From NCBI GenBank assembly GCA_963736285.1, contig CAVTOA010000003.1, positions 496,001 to 560,000 of the forward strand: 64,000 bases of DNA, given 5' to 3'. Position 1 is the first letter of the stretch. Each line of letters begins with the position of its first letter. Below are positions 15,501 to 24,916 of the stretch, piece by piece. Source of the stretch: CAVTOA01 sp963736285 (GTDB lineage: Bacteria; Actinomycetota; Actinomycetes; Mycobacteriales; QHCE01). Position numbers and translations under genes: made by a program. The notes below the pieces were generated by a model. That model searched no databases. It saw only the letters and a program-made list of their open reading frames with translations, and had not been told where the DNA came from.

Positions 15501-18289
15501 GACGAGGACTTAGCGGCGGCCTTCTTGCGCGGGGTGCGCTTGACTGGCCCCCGTGCTCGCCGCTCGGTAAGCAACTCCGCGGCCCGCTCAATGGTGATTT
15601 CGTCCACCGAGTCGCCTTTACGAAGGCTCGCATTGGTCTCGCCATCGGTGACGTACGGACCAAACCGGCCGTCTTTGACCACCACTGGCTTTCCGCTGCC
15701 AGGGTCGTCGCCGAGTTCGCGCAACGGCGCAGCGGCTGCTCGTCGACCGCGCGTTTTGGGTTGAGCAAACAACGCCAGGGCTTCCTCGAGCGTGACCGTA
15801 AACAGCTGCTCTTCGTTCTCGAGCGAGCGAGAATCGGTGCCTTTTTTGATGTAAGGGCCATAGCGCCCGTTCTGCGCCGTTATCTCCTCCGTTTTTGGCT
15901 TCACCGACGCTTTCGCTTTGGGCTTCTCAGGCGGAGACGCATCGGACGAGGACGCGGCTGAATCTTCGCCGCTCACGGGCACAACACCGACCACTCTCGG
16001 CAGCGACAACAATTTGACCGCATCGTCGAGAGTGACTGTGTCCGGAGACATTGTCTTAAACAGGCTCGATGTCCCCTCTCCACTTTGGACATACGGGCCG
16101 AATCGACCTGCCTTCACCACAACCGGCTCACCGGTCTCCGGGTGCGTGCCCAGCTCGCGATCGCTATGCGGGGCAGTGAGCAGTTCCTCGACCTTTGCTG
16201 GATTCAACTCGTCTGGCGGCAGATCTTCTGGGATGCTGGCACGCTCGCCGTCGCCTTCACCGGTGCCACGTTGCAGGTAAGGGCCGTAGCGACCCACCCG
16301 CACCACGACATCGTCAGACAGCGGGATGGAGTTAACCCCACGGGCATCAATGTCGCCGAGTTTCTCGGCAATGATTTTCTTCAGCCCACCAGCTCGAGCG
16401 ATGCCCCCCTCCCGACCTTCGGGAGATCCAAAGTAGAACCGGCTCAGCCAATCCACCCCACTCCGTGAACCGGCGGCGATGCTGTCAAGGTCTTCTTCCA
16501 CCGTGGCCGTGAAGTCGTAATCGACCAAGCGCGTGAAATGCTGCGCTAGCAGCTGCACCACCGCAAACGCCACAAAAGAAGGGATAAGCGCCTGGCCCTT
16601 TTTCCATACATAACCGCGGTCCTGGATGGTTTGCATGATCGAGGTGTACGTAGAGGGGCGGCCAATGCCCAATTCTTCGAGCGCTTTGACGAGCGAGGCC
16701 TCGGTATACCGGGCCGGTGGCGTCGTGGAATGACCATCGGCCTCGAGCCGCTCGGCAGACAACTGTTGGTCCCGAACAAGGTTAGGCAAACGCCGCTCGG
16801 CGTCCTCCGCCTCAGCACTCTCGTCGTCGGTTGACTCCACATATGCACGCAGAAAGCCCGGCTCCGTGATGGTCTTGCCGCTGCTCGCGAAATCTGCCAC
16901 CTCGCCCGTCGACGACGTGCCAGACAAACGCACCGAGACGCTGCGCCCCACCGCGTCGGTCATTTGTGAGGCGATGGTGCGCTTCCAGATGAGCTCGTAA
17001 AGTTTGAGCTCATCTGCCCCCAGCGCGCTCGCCAGCTCACCTGGAGTGCGAAACACGTCGCCCGATGGACGAATAGCCTCATGCGCTTCTTGGGCGTTCT
17101 TGGCTTTCTTGGCGTAATGCCGTGGCTCTGCTGGCACAAAGGCATCACCAAATAGCTGACGTACCTGATCCCTCGCAGCGGTCAATGCCGCATCCGACAA
17201 GTTGGCTGAGTCGGTTCGCATGTAGGTGATGTAGCCGTTCTCGTATAGCCGCTGAGCGATCCGCATGGTGGTAGCCGACGAAAACCGCAACTTACGCCCA
17301 GCTTCTTGCTGCAACGTGGACGTCATGAACGGCGGATACGGACGCCGACGATATGGCTTCTCCTCGACTTTGACCACGCGAAATGTGGTATCGGCAAGCC
17401 GGGCGGCCAGTCCATGAGCTCCGGCTTCATCCAGCCGCACGACGCCTTGCGCTTCATGTTTAAGCTGACCGGTTGTTGGCTCGAAATCTTTGCCTGTCGC
17501 CACCCGGTCGCCGCCCAATGCGATCAAGGTAGCGGTAAAAGCCCGCGCTTGGTCAGAGGCCTCAGCAGCAGCAGCCGAGCTACCCGCGCCGCCGAGCAGG
17601 GCAAACGAACCCTCCACGCCCCAGTAATTGGCGGACTGGAACCGCATACGGGCCCGTTCCCGTTCGACCACAATGCGGGTAGCCACCGACTGAACTCGGC
17701 CAGCCGACAGCTTCGGCATGATTTTTTTCCACAACACCGGGCTGACCTCGTAGCCGTACAACCGGTCCAAAATCCGTCGAGTCTCTTGTGCGTCGACCAA
17801 AGCATGGTTGAGCTCACGCGGATGGGCCACCGCCCGCTCGATCGCCGCACGGGTGATCTCGTGAAAGACCATGCGCCGCACCGGCACCTTCGGTTTGAGA
17901 GTCTCCACCAAATGCCAGGCGATGGCCTCGCCTTCGCGGTCCTCATCTGTGGCGAGGTAGACCTCGCTAGCGTCCTTCAGCAGCTCCTTAAGGCGGGTGA
18001 CTTGAGCTTTGCGATCGGGGCTAATGACGTACAGCGGAGCAAAGTTGTCGTCGACATTGACCCCAAGCCTGGCCCAGGACTCCCCCTTATATTTGGCTGG
18101 CACATCGGCCGCATTACGCGGCAGATCGCGGATGTGGCCAATGCTTGCCTCCACCACAAAACCGCTGCCCAAATAGCCAGAGATGGTGCGTGCTTTAGCG
18201 GGAGACTCGACGATCACCAGTCGGACGCCCCCAGAGGCAGAACCCTGCTTCGTACGGTGGGTGTCGCGCTTTTCGCTGGTAGGTGTCAC
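15497..18289 (-). CDS. topA: DNA topoisomerase I (type IA)
   Basis: 930 residues. Relaxes negative supercoils. The TOPRIM domain starts 'LVIVESPAKARTISGYLG' and contains 'DEDREGEAIAWHL'; the catalytic tyrosine is in 'YITYMRTDSANLS'. The C-terminal third consists of repeated 'GRFGPYVxxG' topoisomerase-C repeats and ends in the lysine/arginine-rich tail KKAAAKSSS usual for actinobacterial TopA, instead of zinc ribbons. The short-repeat region at 18330-18390 lies just upstream and may bear on its promoter. Intact. Confidence 0.96.
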   Translation of the reverse strand: MTPTSEKRDTHRTKQGSASGGVRLVIVESPAKARTISGYLGSGFVVEASIGHIRDLPRNAADVPAKYKGESWARLGVNVDDNFAPLYVISPDRKAQVTRLKELLKDASEVYLATDEDREGEAIAWHLVETLKPKVPVRRMVFHEITRAAIERAVAHPRELNHALVDAQETRRILDRLYGYEVSPVLWKKIMPKLSAGRVQSVATRIVVERERARMRFQSANYWGVEGSFALLGGAGSSAAAAEASDQARAFTATLIALGGDRVATGKDFEPTTGQLKHEAQGVVRLDEAGAHGLAARLADTTFRVVKVEEKPYRRRPYPPFMTSTLQQEAGRKLRFSSATTMRIAQRLYENGYITYMRTDSANLSDAALTAARDQVRQLFGDAFVPAEPRHYAKKAKNAQEAHEAIRPSGDVFRTPGELASALGADELKLYELIWKRTIASQMTDAVGRSVSVRLSGTSSTGEVADFASSGKTITEPGFLRAYVESTDDESAEAEDAERRLPNLVRDQQLSAERLEADGHSTTPPARYTEASLVKALEELGIGRPSTYTSIMQTIQDRGYVWKKGQALIPSFVAFAVVQLLAQHFTRLVDYDFTATVEEDLDSIAAGSRSGVDWLSRFYFGSPEGREGGIARAGGLKKIIAEKLGDIDARGVNSIPLSDDVVVRVGRYGPYLQRGTGEGDGERASIPEDLPPDELNPAKVEELLTAPHSDRELGTHPETGEPVVVKAGRFGPYVQSGEGTSSLFKTMSPDTVTLDDAVKLLSLPRVVGVVPVSGEDSAASSSDASPPEKPKAKASVKPKTEEITAQNGRYGPYIKKGTDSRSLENEEQLFTVTLEEALALFAQPKTRGRRAAAAPLRELGDDPGSGKPVVVKDGRFGPYVTDGETNASLRKGDSVDEITIERAAELLTERRARGPVKRTPRKKAAAKSSS

Positions 18290-18329
18290 AAGAATCCTCG
18301 ATCTCTCTGCTGTATTTCTTAATGTCTTT

Positions 18330-18390
18330 CAAGACTCTGTCTTTAATACTCTGCGGTCTTTAATACTCCGCGCCGTTAATACTCTGCCGG
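18330..18390. repeat. Short direct repeats TTAATACTCYGC in the topA upstream region
   Basis: Three close copies of TTAATACTC(T/C)GC begin at about 18343, 18360 and 18376, and a weaker fourth (CAAGACTCTGT) at about 18330. The spacing is 13-17 bases. The array sits 40-100 bases upstream of the topA start on the minus strand and could bind a regulator or a supercoiling-sensitive factor. Role unknown. Confidence 0.5.
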
Positions 18391-18605
18391 TCAGACGCTC
18401 CCACTTGGCTCGGATTACGAAACCTTTAGGCCCATAGCCAAGAGCTTGTGCGACACCGGCCCACACGGTAGTAAGCCCATCACGCAGAAGTCCTTTGATG
18501 CGACTACCAGCGACTACCGGGAGGTCGGCACCATGACGTCGAACATAGCGCGCTGAAGAATACGCTAGGAATACTCCAATGAATTTCTGTGGATAACCAG
18601 CAGCG

Positions 18606-19943
18606 GTGCACAGCGACGAGAACCCAACGATGGTGGCCAACACGCAAACCTCTACAGTTCGGGGCGTGCCTCCCCGGCTCAATCCCGCTGTGACGCCGCT
18701 GCCAAGAGCCGCCAGCGACGCGGCCCCTCTGCGCCTGATTCTGGTAGAAGACGACGAAGGAGACGCCCTCCTCGTCCGAGCACTGCTGGAAGAAACGCAG
18801 CTGGTTACCAGCTTGAGTTGGTCGAGGAGCCTGACGGAAGCGCTGGATACCGTCAGCGACTCCGTGCGGTGTGTGCTCTTAGATCTTGCGCTTCCCGATG
18901 CCGCCGGTCTCGAAGCGCTACATGCGGTGCTTCGTGCCGCCCCCCAGGCCGCGGTGCTCGTGCTCACCGGGTATGCCGATGAGCACCTTGGCATTCAGGC
19001 TGTCGCCGCTGGCGCGCAAGACTACCTAGTCAAAGGAGAGGTCACCGGCGAGCTACTCGCACGTGCTGTCCGGTTTGCGATCGAGCGTAAACGCGCCGAA
19101 GAGAGCGCCCGTCAGTTGCGAGAAGCCGAACACTTCGCGCAAGAAAACGCGCGGCTCGAACGCGGCCTCCTTCCTCAGCCCTTGCTTGCCGATAGCGGCT
19201 TGGACTGTTTGGTGCGGTACCGGGCGGGACGCAGTGGCGCGCTTCTCGGTGGCGATTTCTACGATGTCATCGAGGGACCAGACGGACGAGTATTCGCTCT
19301 GGTCGGCGATGTCAGCGGTCATAGTCCTGACAGCGCGGCATTGGGCGTTTATCTGCGCATTGCCTGGCGCACACTCGTTCTCGCTGGCACCGATTCAGAG
19401 CTGATTCTTCCGACGCTCAACGAGATCGTGGAGCGCGAACGCCGTAGCGAAGGCTTTTTCGCCACCGTGTGCATGATCGTGATCGCACCCGACCGGGCGA
19501 GCGTGAAGATGTTCTTAGCTGGCCATCCCGCACCACTCGGTTTCTGTCCTAGTGGGACGGTCACACGCTTGCCGGAAAGTCACCACGGTCCGGTATTGGG
19601 CTTACTTCCACACGCCACGTGGCGCAGCGCCCACATCGAGATGCCGGCTCAATGGTCCTTACTGCTTTTTACTGACGGGATATTTGAAGGTCGCGTGGGC
19701 GCGGGCCCAGAGAGACTGGGTGAGGACGGGCTCGCGCAACTCGTCCGAGATCTTCGTCCCACCCAGCATGTGGCAGATAGCTGGCCGGATGAGCTAATCA
19801 ACACCGTGGAAGAACTCAACGGGGGCGGCCTAGCCGACGATGTAGCCATCGTGCTACTCAGCCAGCTCGCCGACCTATCTGGGCGAACTCGAGCTCCCAA
19901 GTTCCGGTGGGAACAACCAGAAAGCGATAGAGGTCATGCCTAA
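18606..19943 (+). CDS. Response regulator with PP2C (SpoIIE/RsbU-type) phosphatase output
   Basis: 445 residues: disordered N-terminus (1-40), receiver domain (about 42-160; 'LVEDDEGDALL', phospho-Asp in 'LLDLALPD', Lys in 'YLVKGE'), a coiled-coil linker, then a PP2C-type phosphatase (about 200-425) with 'ERGLLPQPLL', metal-binding 'GGDFYDV', 'GDVSGHSPDSA', 'LFTDGIFE' and 'ADDVAIVLL'. Such proteins dephosphorylate anti-sigma-factor antagonists in partner-switching. A BldG-like antagonist and a serine-kinase-type anti-sigma factor are encoded at 24-25 kb and are plausible partners (inference). The stop overlaps the histidine kinase start by 8 bases. Alternative start ATG 18630. Confidence 0.9.
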   Translation: MHSDENPTMVANTQTSTVRGVPPRLNPAVTPLPRAASDAAPLRLILVEDDEGDALLVRALLEETQLVTSLSWSRSLTEALDTVSDSVRCVLLDLALPDAAGLEALHAVLRAAPQAAVLVLTGYADEHLGIQAVAAGAQDYLVKGEVTGELLARAVRFAIERKRAEESARQLREAEHFAQENARLERGLLPQPLLADSGLDCLVRYRAGRSGALLGGDFYDVIEGPDGRVFALVGDVSGHSPDSAALGVYLRIAWRTLVLAGTDSELILPTLNEIVERERRSEGFFATVCMIVIAPDRASVKMFLAGHPAPLGFCPSGTVTRLPESHHGPVLGLLPHATWRSAHIEMPAQWSLLLFTDGIFEGRVGAGPERLGEDGLAQLVRDLRPTQHVADSWPDELINTVEELNGGGLADDVAIVLLSQLADLSGRTRAPKFRWEQPESDRGHA

Positions 19944-21176
19944 AGGCTGGTCGCTGCGACGTCAGCTGGTCATCGCTCTCCTCGTGGGCGCGATCGCACT
20001 CGTACTATGCGCGATCGCGGCCGTCGCCTTGTTCGCACAACTGCTGCGATCGCGCAATACCTCCGTCGGCTCACTGCGATTACTCATGGCAATCGCCGGA
20101 TTGGCGATCCTGCTGGTCATCATCGGTGGATTCACACTCTGGATCGCGCTGCGGCGATGGGTCATCGCACCGCTCTCGGAGTTGGGGCATAAGAGCCATC
20201 AGGTGGCGCAGGGTCAGCTGGATCGTCAGGTCAGTGTGGACGGTCCACAAGAGATCGCCAACGTGGGTGGTGACGTGGAGGCGATGCGCACCTACCTCGT
20301 CGCCGCACTGTCGAACGCATTACGGTCGCAAGAGGCGCTGCGTCAACAGACCCAACAACTAGCCGAACAGGCAGACGATTTACGACGCTCCAACGCCGAG
20401 CTGGAGCAGTTCGCCTACGTCGCCTCACACGACTTACAGGAGCCGCTTCGCAAGGTAGCCAGCTTCTGCCAAATGCTTGAGCGTCGGTATAAGGGCCAGC
20501 TGGATGAGCGCGCCGATCAGTACATCGGATTCGCGGTAGACGGTGCGAAACGGATGCAGCATCTGATTAACGATCTTTTGGCATTTTCGCGAGTAGGCCG
20601 CGCCGGTGGCGAGTTCCAACCGGTCGATCTAGACACCGTGCTAGCACTAGCGGTCCGCAACTTGGAAAGCACCATTGAGGAGTCGCATGCGCAGATCGAG
20701 GCGGAGCCACTGCCTACAGCGCTGGGCAATCCAGTGCTGCTCACGCAGGTGTTCCAAAATCTCATCGGAAACGCGATTAAGTTTCACGGTGACCAAACAC
20801 CCATAGTTCGTGTCTCGGCGGCACGCATAGACGACGAATGGCTGTTGCGGTGTGAAGACAACGGCATCGGCATTGAACCGCAATATGCCGACCGTATCTT
20901 TGTTATCTTTCAGCGACTGCACACAAAGGACGCCTATAGCGGCACCGGCATCGGGCTAGCCTTGTGCCGCAAAATCGTCGAACATCATGGCGGACGAATC
21001 TGGCTGGAAAGCGGCGATTCCACAAGCCAGGGCGGCAAGGATCAACCTCAGATCCAGGTACCCCGGGAACCAGTATTTGTTGGACGCTGCCGGTGCTGGA
21101 CCAACCAAGTTCTGCCGTCGATACCGCGAGCGAAAAATCAGCAACGGCCACCCCGAATTCATCCGCGGACACATAG
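19936..21176 (+). pseudogene. Membrane sensor histidine kinase with a 3' frameshift
   Basis: Two transmembrane helices (about residues 12-36 and 49-72), HAMP, a coiled coil, HisKA with 'YVASHDLQEPLRKV', and HATPase with 'QNLIGNAIKFH', 'EDNGIGI' and 'GTGIGLALCRKI'. After 'GGRIWLESGD' the frame loses similarity, while the +2 frame supplies the expected end ('GTSICWTLPVLD', stop 21174-21176). One indel near 21030 explains this. Read as it stands, the frame runs on into the following response regulator and would make a 616-residue kinase-receiver hybrid with an odd Arg/Pro-rich linker. All catalytic boxes precede the lesion, so activity might be kept. Related kinases in actinobacteria sit with the same two partners. 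Confidence 0.8.
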
Positions 21177-21291
21177 ATGCACGACAATCACTGAGCCGAG
21201 GCAGCGTAGCGGCAACTCGCCCCCACGTCATCTGTCTCGATCGCAAGGGCGCCGAGAACGCCGTTCCGGGCAGCTCAGACGGGAGTCGACT

Positions 21292-21786
21292 GTGACTGAC
21301 GCCAATATAAACGCCCACGTAGACCTGACCAATGATCCAGACGCCTCGTCGATCCGCCCTATTGAGGTACTTCTCGTAGAAGACGACCTCGGCGACATCA
21401 TGATGACGCGGGAAGCCTTCGCCGACAACAAAGTGCAAAACACACTGCACGTGGTCAACGACGGCGTAGAAGCGCTCGCGTTTCTCCGCAAAGAAGGCGC
21501 TTACGCTGACGCGCCCACTCCCGATCTCGTACTGCTAGATCTCAATTTGCCCAAAATGGATGGGCGCGAAGTTCTGGCGTCGGTAAAGAACGACGACGAA
21601 CTTCGCCGTATCCCGATCGTGGTGCTCACCACTTCAGAGTCGGAAGAAGACGTCACCCGTAGCTACGATCTACACGCCAACGCCTACGTCACCAAACCAG
21701 TCGACTTCGAACGCTTTACCCAGGTAGTACGCCACGTCGACGACTTTTTCTTCAGCGTAGTAAAGCTACCCCCGAGCGAACACTAG
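21292..21786 (+). CDS. CheY/Rcp1-like single-domain response regulator
   Basis: 164 residues with a single receiver domain: 'LLVEDDLGDIMMTREAF', phospho-Asp in 'VLLDLNLPKMDG', 'VVLTTSESEEDV' and Lys in 'AYVTKPVD'. The 'EDDLGD' and 'LNLPKMDG' spelling is of the Rcp1 type found beside phytochrome-like kinases. No output domain, so it should act by protein contact or as a phosphate relay to the neighbouring phosphatase. GTG start at 21292 with GGGAG upstream. Because of the frameshift in the kinase it is also in frame with the kinase ORF. It meets hppA tail to tail with overlapping stop codons (CTAG). Confidence 0.88.
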   Translation: MTDANINAHVDLTNDPDASSIRPIEVLLVEDDLGDIMMTREAFADNKVQNTLHVVNDGVEALAFLRKEGAYADAPTPDLVLLDLNLPKMDGREVLASVKNDDELRRIPIVVLTTSESEEDVTRSYDLHANAYVTKPVDFERFTQVVRHVDDFFFSVVKLPPSEH

Positions 21787-24140
21787 CCAGCCACACGAGT
21801 TTCTTCCGGCGATGTTGTTTGGTCGTCGTCGCCTACTGTGATCGGCCGTCGTTTTGCGACCACAATCGCCACCGCGATCACCACCACCGCCAAAACAGCG
21901 ATCGCGATCCGCAAGGTTGCGTTCTCACCGGTGCCAATCGACAGAGCCACCACTGCCGGGGCAATGAGCAACGACACCAAATTCATGACCTTGATCAGCG
22001 GGTTGATCGCTGGGCCGGCGGTGTCTTTAAATGGATCACCCACTGTGTCGCCAATGACGGTGGCGGCATGAGCGTCGGAGCCTTTACCACCATAAGCGCC
22101 ATCCTCGACCAGCTTCTTGGCGTTATCCCACGCGCCACCCGAGTTCGCCAGGAACACAGCCATGAGCGCGCCGGCACCAATCGCACCCGCCAAGTAAGAA
22201 CCCAGCGCCCCTACCCCTAGGCCGAATCCCACCGCCACCGGCGCTAGCACCGCCAACAACCCGGGCGTGGCCAATTCACGGAGAGAATCTTTGGTGCAGA
22301 TATCGACGACTTTGCCGTACTCCGGTTTGGTGGTGCCGGCCATGATGCCCGGAATCTCACGGAACTGGCGACGAACCTCAAACACGATGGCGCCCGCGGC
22401 TCGGGTAACCGCGTTAATCGCCAAGGCGGAGAACAAGAACACCACGCCGGCCCCGATCAAGAGCCCCACCAGGTTCTTCGGGTTTGCCACGTTCAAAACC
22501 CCGGCATAATCCAGTGCCTGCAACGTGGTGAGGCCCTCGAGCGCGTTCTTGCCCGCCTCGGCGGTCGCCTGTTTGACCGCGTCAGTAAACGAACCAAATA
22601 GCGCGGTGGCGGCAAGGACCGCGGTAGCGATCGCGATTCCTTTAGTGATCGCCTTGGTGGTGTTGCCGACCGCATCCAGCTCGGTTAGTACCCGCGCACC
22701 CGATTCACTGACATCCCCCGACATCTCGGCGATGCCCTGGGCGTTGTCACTGATGGGGCCAAAAGTGTCCATCGCGACAATCACACCCACCGTAGTGAGC
22801 AGGCCGCAGCCAGCAAGCGCAACCGCGAACAACGAGATCACGATCGACCCGCCGCCCAGCAGAAACGCACCAAAGACCGCAGCGCCAATCAACAACGCGG
22901 TATATACCGCCGACTCCAGCCCGACCGTGATTCCAGCGAGCACCACCGTGGCCGGTCCAGTGAGTGCGGTCTTGGCGATATCGCCCACCGGACGGCGACG
23001 GGTCTCGGTGAAATAGCCGGTCAACAACTGGATCGCCGCCGCGAGCACAATCCCAATAACCACCGCCACGAACGCAACTACCCGCGGGTTTCCGTCATGT
23101 TCACTGATCTCGGTGGACACTCCAGACAAGTCGCCAAAAGAACCGGGCAGGTACCACCACGAAGCCAGCAGACACAGGACCATGGAGATGGAAGCAGAAA
23201 CAAAGAAGGTGCGATTGATCGCCGTCATGCCGTTCTTGTCGTTAGCTCGCAACCGAGTAATGAGCACGCCCACAATCGCGGTAAGCGCCCCCAGCGCGGG
23301 AACAATGAGCGGAAACACCAGCCCGCGATCTCCAAATGCGGCCTTGCCGAGAATCAGCGCTGCCACCAGCGTGACCGCGTAGGACTCAAACAAGTCCGCC
23401 GCCATGCCCGCGCAGTCGCCAACGTTATCGCCGACGTTATCGGCGATAGTGGCGGCGTTGCGGGGATCGTCCTCCGGAATGCCCTGCTCGACCTTGCCTA
23501 CAAGGTCGGCGCCTACGTCAGCAGCTTTGGTGAAAATTCCCCCGCCGACACGCATAAACATCGCCAGCAGCGCTGCCCCGAAACCGAAGCCCTCGAGCAC
23601 TGTGGGCGCATTGCCTTTGTAGATCAGCACTACCGATGCCGCACCTAGCAACCCCAGCCCTACCGTGAAGAAACCGACCACCCCGCCAGTACGGAACGCC
23701 AGCCGCATCGCAGATGCCGCGCCAGTTTCGTTCGCGGCCGCCGCAACTCGCACATTTACTCGAGTAGCCAGCCACATACCCACATAGCCGATTAAGGCAG
23801 AAAACAGCGCGCCAATGACAAAAAATACCGAGCGTCCTATCCGAATTCCCATACCCCCACCTGGAACCGGCAACGCAAAGAGCAGTAGCACCGCCAGCAC
23901 TACAAAAATGGTCAACGTCTTGTATTGACGATTCAGGTAAGCAGCCGCGCCCTCCTGCACACCGGCGGCGATGCGGCGCATGGTCGCGGTTCCCTGGCCC
24001 GCGGCAAGGACCGTCCTCATGAGAGACGCGGCTATCGCGAGCGCCAACGAGGCGATCACCGCGACTATGACGACATAGGTCAAATTTCCGGCAGACAGGT
24101 GTATGGCATCGTGCGACGCGGCGAGGGTGACTGGCCGCAT
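21783..24140 (-). CDS. hppA: Membrane H+-translocating pyrophosphatase, K+-independent
   Basis: 785 residues, about 15-16 transmembrane helices. Couples PPi hydrolysis to proton export. Catalytic signatures: 'DVGADLVGKVE', 'DNVGDNVGDCAG' and 'IGDTVGDPFKDTAG'. The determinant 'GNTTKAITKG' carries Lys at the position that is Ala in K+-dependent enzymes, so this one is K+-independent (known family rule). I chose ATG 24140 because AGGAGG lies 5 bases upstream; this motif would be inside the coding region if translation began at 24155. Neighbours: anti-sigma and BldG genes upstream on the same strand, as in Streptomyces. Confidence 0.96.
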   Translation of the reverse strand: MRPVTLAASHDAIHLSAGNLTYVVIVAVIASLALAIAASLMRTVLAAGQGTATMRRIAAGVQEGAAAYLNRQYKTLTIFVVLAVLLLFALPVPGGGMGIRIGRSVFFVIGALFSALIGYVGMWLATRVNVRVAAAANETGAASAMRLAFRTGGVVGFFTVGLGLLGAASVVLIYKGNAPTVLEGFGFGAALLAMFMRVGGGIFTKAADVGADLVGKVEQGIPEDDPRNAATIADNVGDNVGDCAGMAADLFESYAVTLVAALILGKAAFGDRGLVFPLIVPALGALTAIVGVLITRLRANDKNGMTAINRTFFVSASISMVLCLLASWWYLPGSFGDLSGVSTEISEHDGNPRVVAFVAVVIGIVLAAAIQLLTGYFTETRRRPVGDIAKTALTGPATVVLAGITVGLESAVYTALLIGAAVFGAFLLGGGSIVISLFAVALAGCGLLTTVGVIVAMDTFGPISDNAQGIAEMSGDVSESGARVLTELDAVGNTTKAITKGIAIATAVLAATALFGSFTDAVKQATAEAGKNALEGLTTLQALDYAGVLNVANPKNLVGLLIGAGVVFLFSALAINAVTRAAGAIVFEVRRQFREIPGIMAGTTKPEYGKVVDICTKDSLRELATPGLLAVLAPVAVGFGLGVGALGSYLAGAIGAGALMAVFLANSGGAWDNAKKLVEDGAYGGKGSDAHAATVIGDTVGDPFKDTAGPAINPLIKVMNLVSLLIAPAVVALSIGTGENATLRIAIAVLAVVVIAVAIVVAKRRPITVGDDDQTTSPEETRVAG

Positions 24141-24328
24141 TAGTCCTCCTATCACGACCCCACGCCGCTACGAAGGCGCGGAGTCTCCCGTCGACACCAC
24201 AGCGTCGGAGGTGAGCGCTCAGCGGGCGCACATAACGCGCCACGACCAGCCGGAGTTTATGGGAAACGTCGGGCAAAGCAGAGTAAGCGCGCAATATCGA
24301 GACCAGTCAGTAATCTCGGCCTCTCGCG

Positions 24329-24853
24329 CTAAGCACCCGAGATAGGCCAGGTCATTCGTACCAACGTGCCGAGGCCACGTGGGGCCGGCGAAACCGAAAC
24401 GTCATCAACTAAGCCCGCAAGTACCGCAAGCCCAACCTGTTCCTCATGATCGGTGTCGAGTAAAGCCAGGGTCTGGTCAGGGTCCGCATTGGACGGTTGG
24501 AAGGGCGCATGGTCCCGAACGGCCACTTGTAGCCGGCTCGCTCCTCTATCACCACGTTTGTCGTTGTGGCGATCTATCGGCCACCCGAGTGAGCGCTGAG
24601 GTGCATGGACAAGCACCCCAAACTCAATTTCCACCAAGGCACCGACACGGGCCCGTTGATGAGCCGTGACTGCTCGAGCGCATGCCTCCCCCACCGCCAG
24701 CCGGATCTCGTCGATGAGCTCCTCGGACACGCCAACCTGGCGCGCCGTGGCGACCGCAACCAAGCGAACCGTGCGAACATGGGCTGCTACCGGCGAAATC
24801 GCTAACCGCACAGGCGGGTTACTGACGGATAGGTCGGAGCCACGATGTCTCAC
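24329..24853 (-). CDS. Serine-kinase-type anti-sigma factor (HATPase_c_2 fold)
   Basis: About 174 residues. N-terminal 'PPVRLAISPVAAHVRTVRLVA' region and 'IDEIRLAVGEACARAV' resemble the N box of RsbW/SpoIIAB-like kinases; the C-terminal 'GLAVLAGLVDDVSVSP' and 'GLGTLVRMTWP' fit the second half of the fold. The middle carries a longer variable loop than SpoIIAB. It is the second gene after the BldG-like antagonist, which matches the bldG-anti-sigma pair of Streptomyces. Expected role: binds a sigma factor and phosphorylates BldG. GTG 24853 is preceded by GGAGAG; GTG 24868 is an alternative. The 170 bases to hppA hold no gene. Confidence 0.75.
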   Translation of the reverse strand: MRHRGSDLSVSNPPVRLAISPVAAHVRTVRLVAVATARQVGVSEELIDEIRLAVGEACARAVTAHQRARVGALVEIEFGVLVHAPQRSLGWPIDRHNDKRGDRGASRLQVAVRDHAPFQPSNADPDQTLALLDTDHEEQVGLAVLAGLVDDVSVSPAPRGLGTLVRMTWPISGA

Positions 24854-24916
24854 AGTCGTTCTCTCCACTGACTGTCGGGCTGAGAAGCTTGAGCGGGAAG
24901 TAGACCAGCGCCAGAA

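Noticed and set aside
17306..18322. 338-codon frame on the plus strand over topA
   Set aside because: Fully antisense to conserved topA motifs including TOPRIM; low-complexity basic product.
18329..18994. 221-codon frame antisense to the receiver-phosphatase gene
   Set aside because: No motifs, Ser/Arg-rich; the opposite strand has a full receiver domain.
23518..24294. 258-codon frame overlapping the 5' part of hppA
   Set aside because: Same strand but other frame than the conserved pyrophosphatase; product is Cys/Arg-rich and matches nothing.
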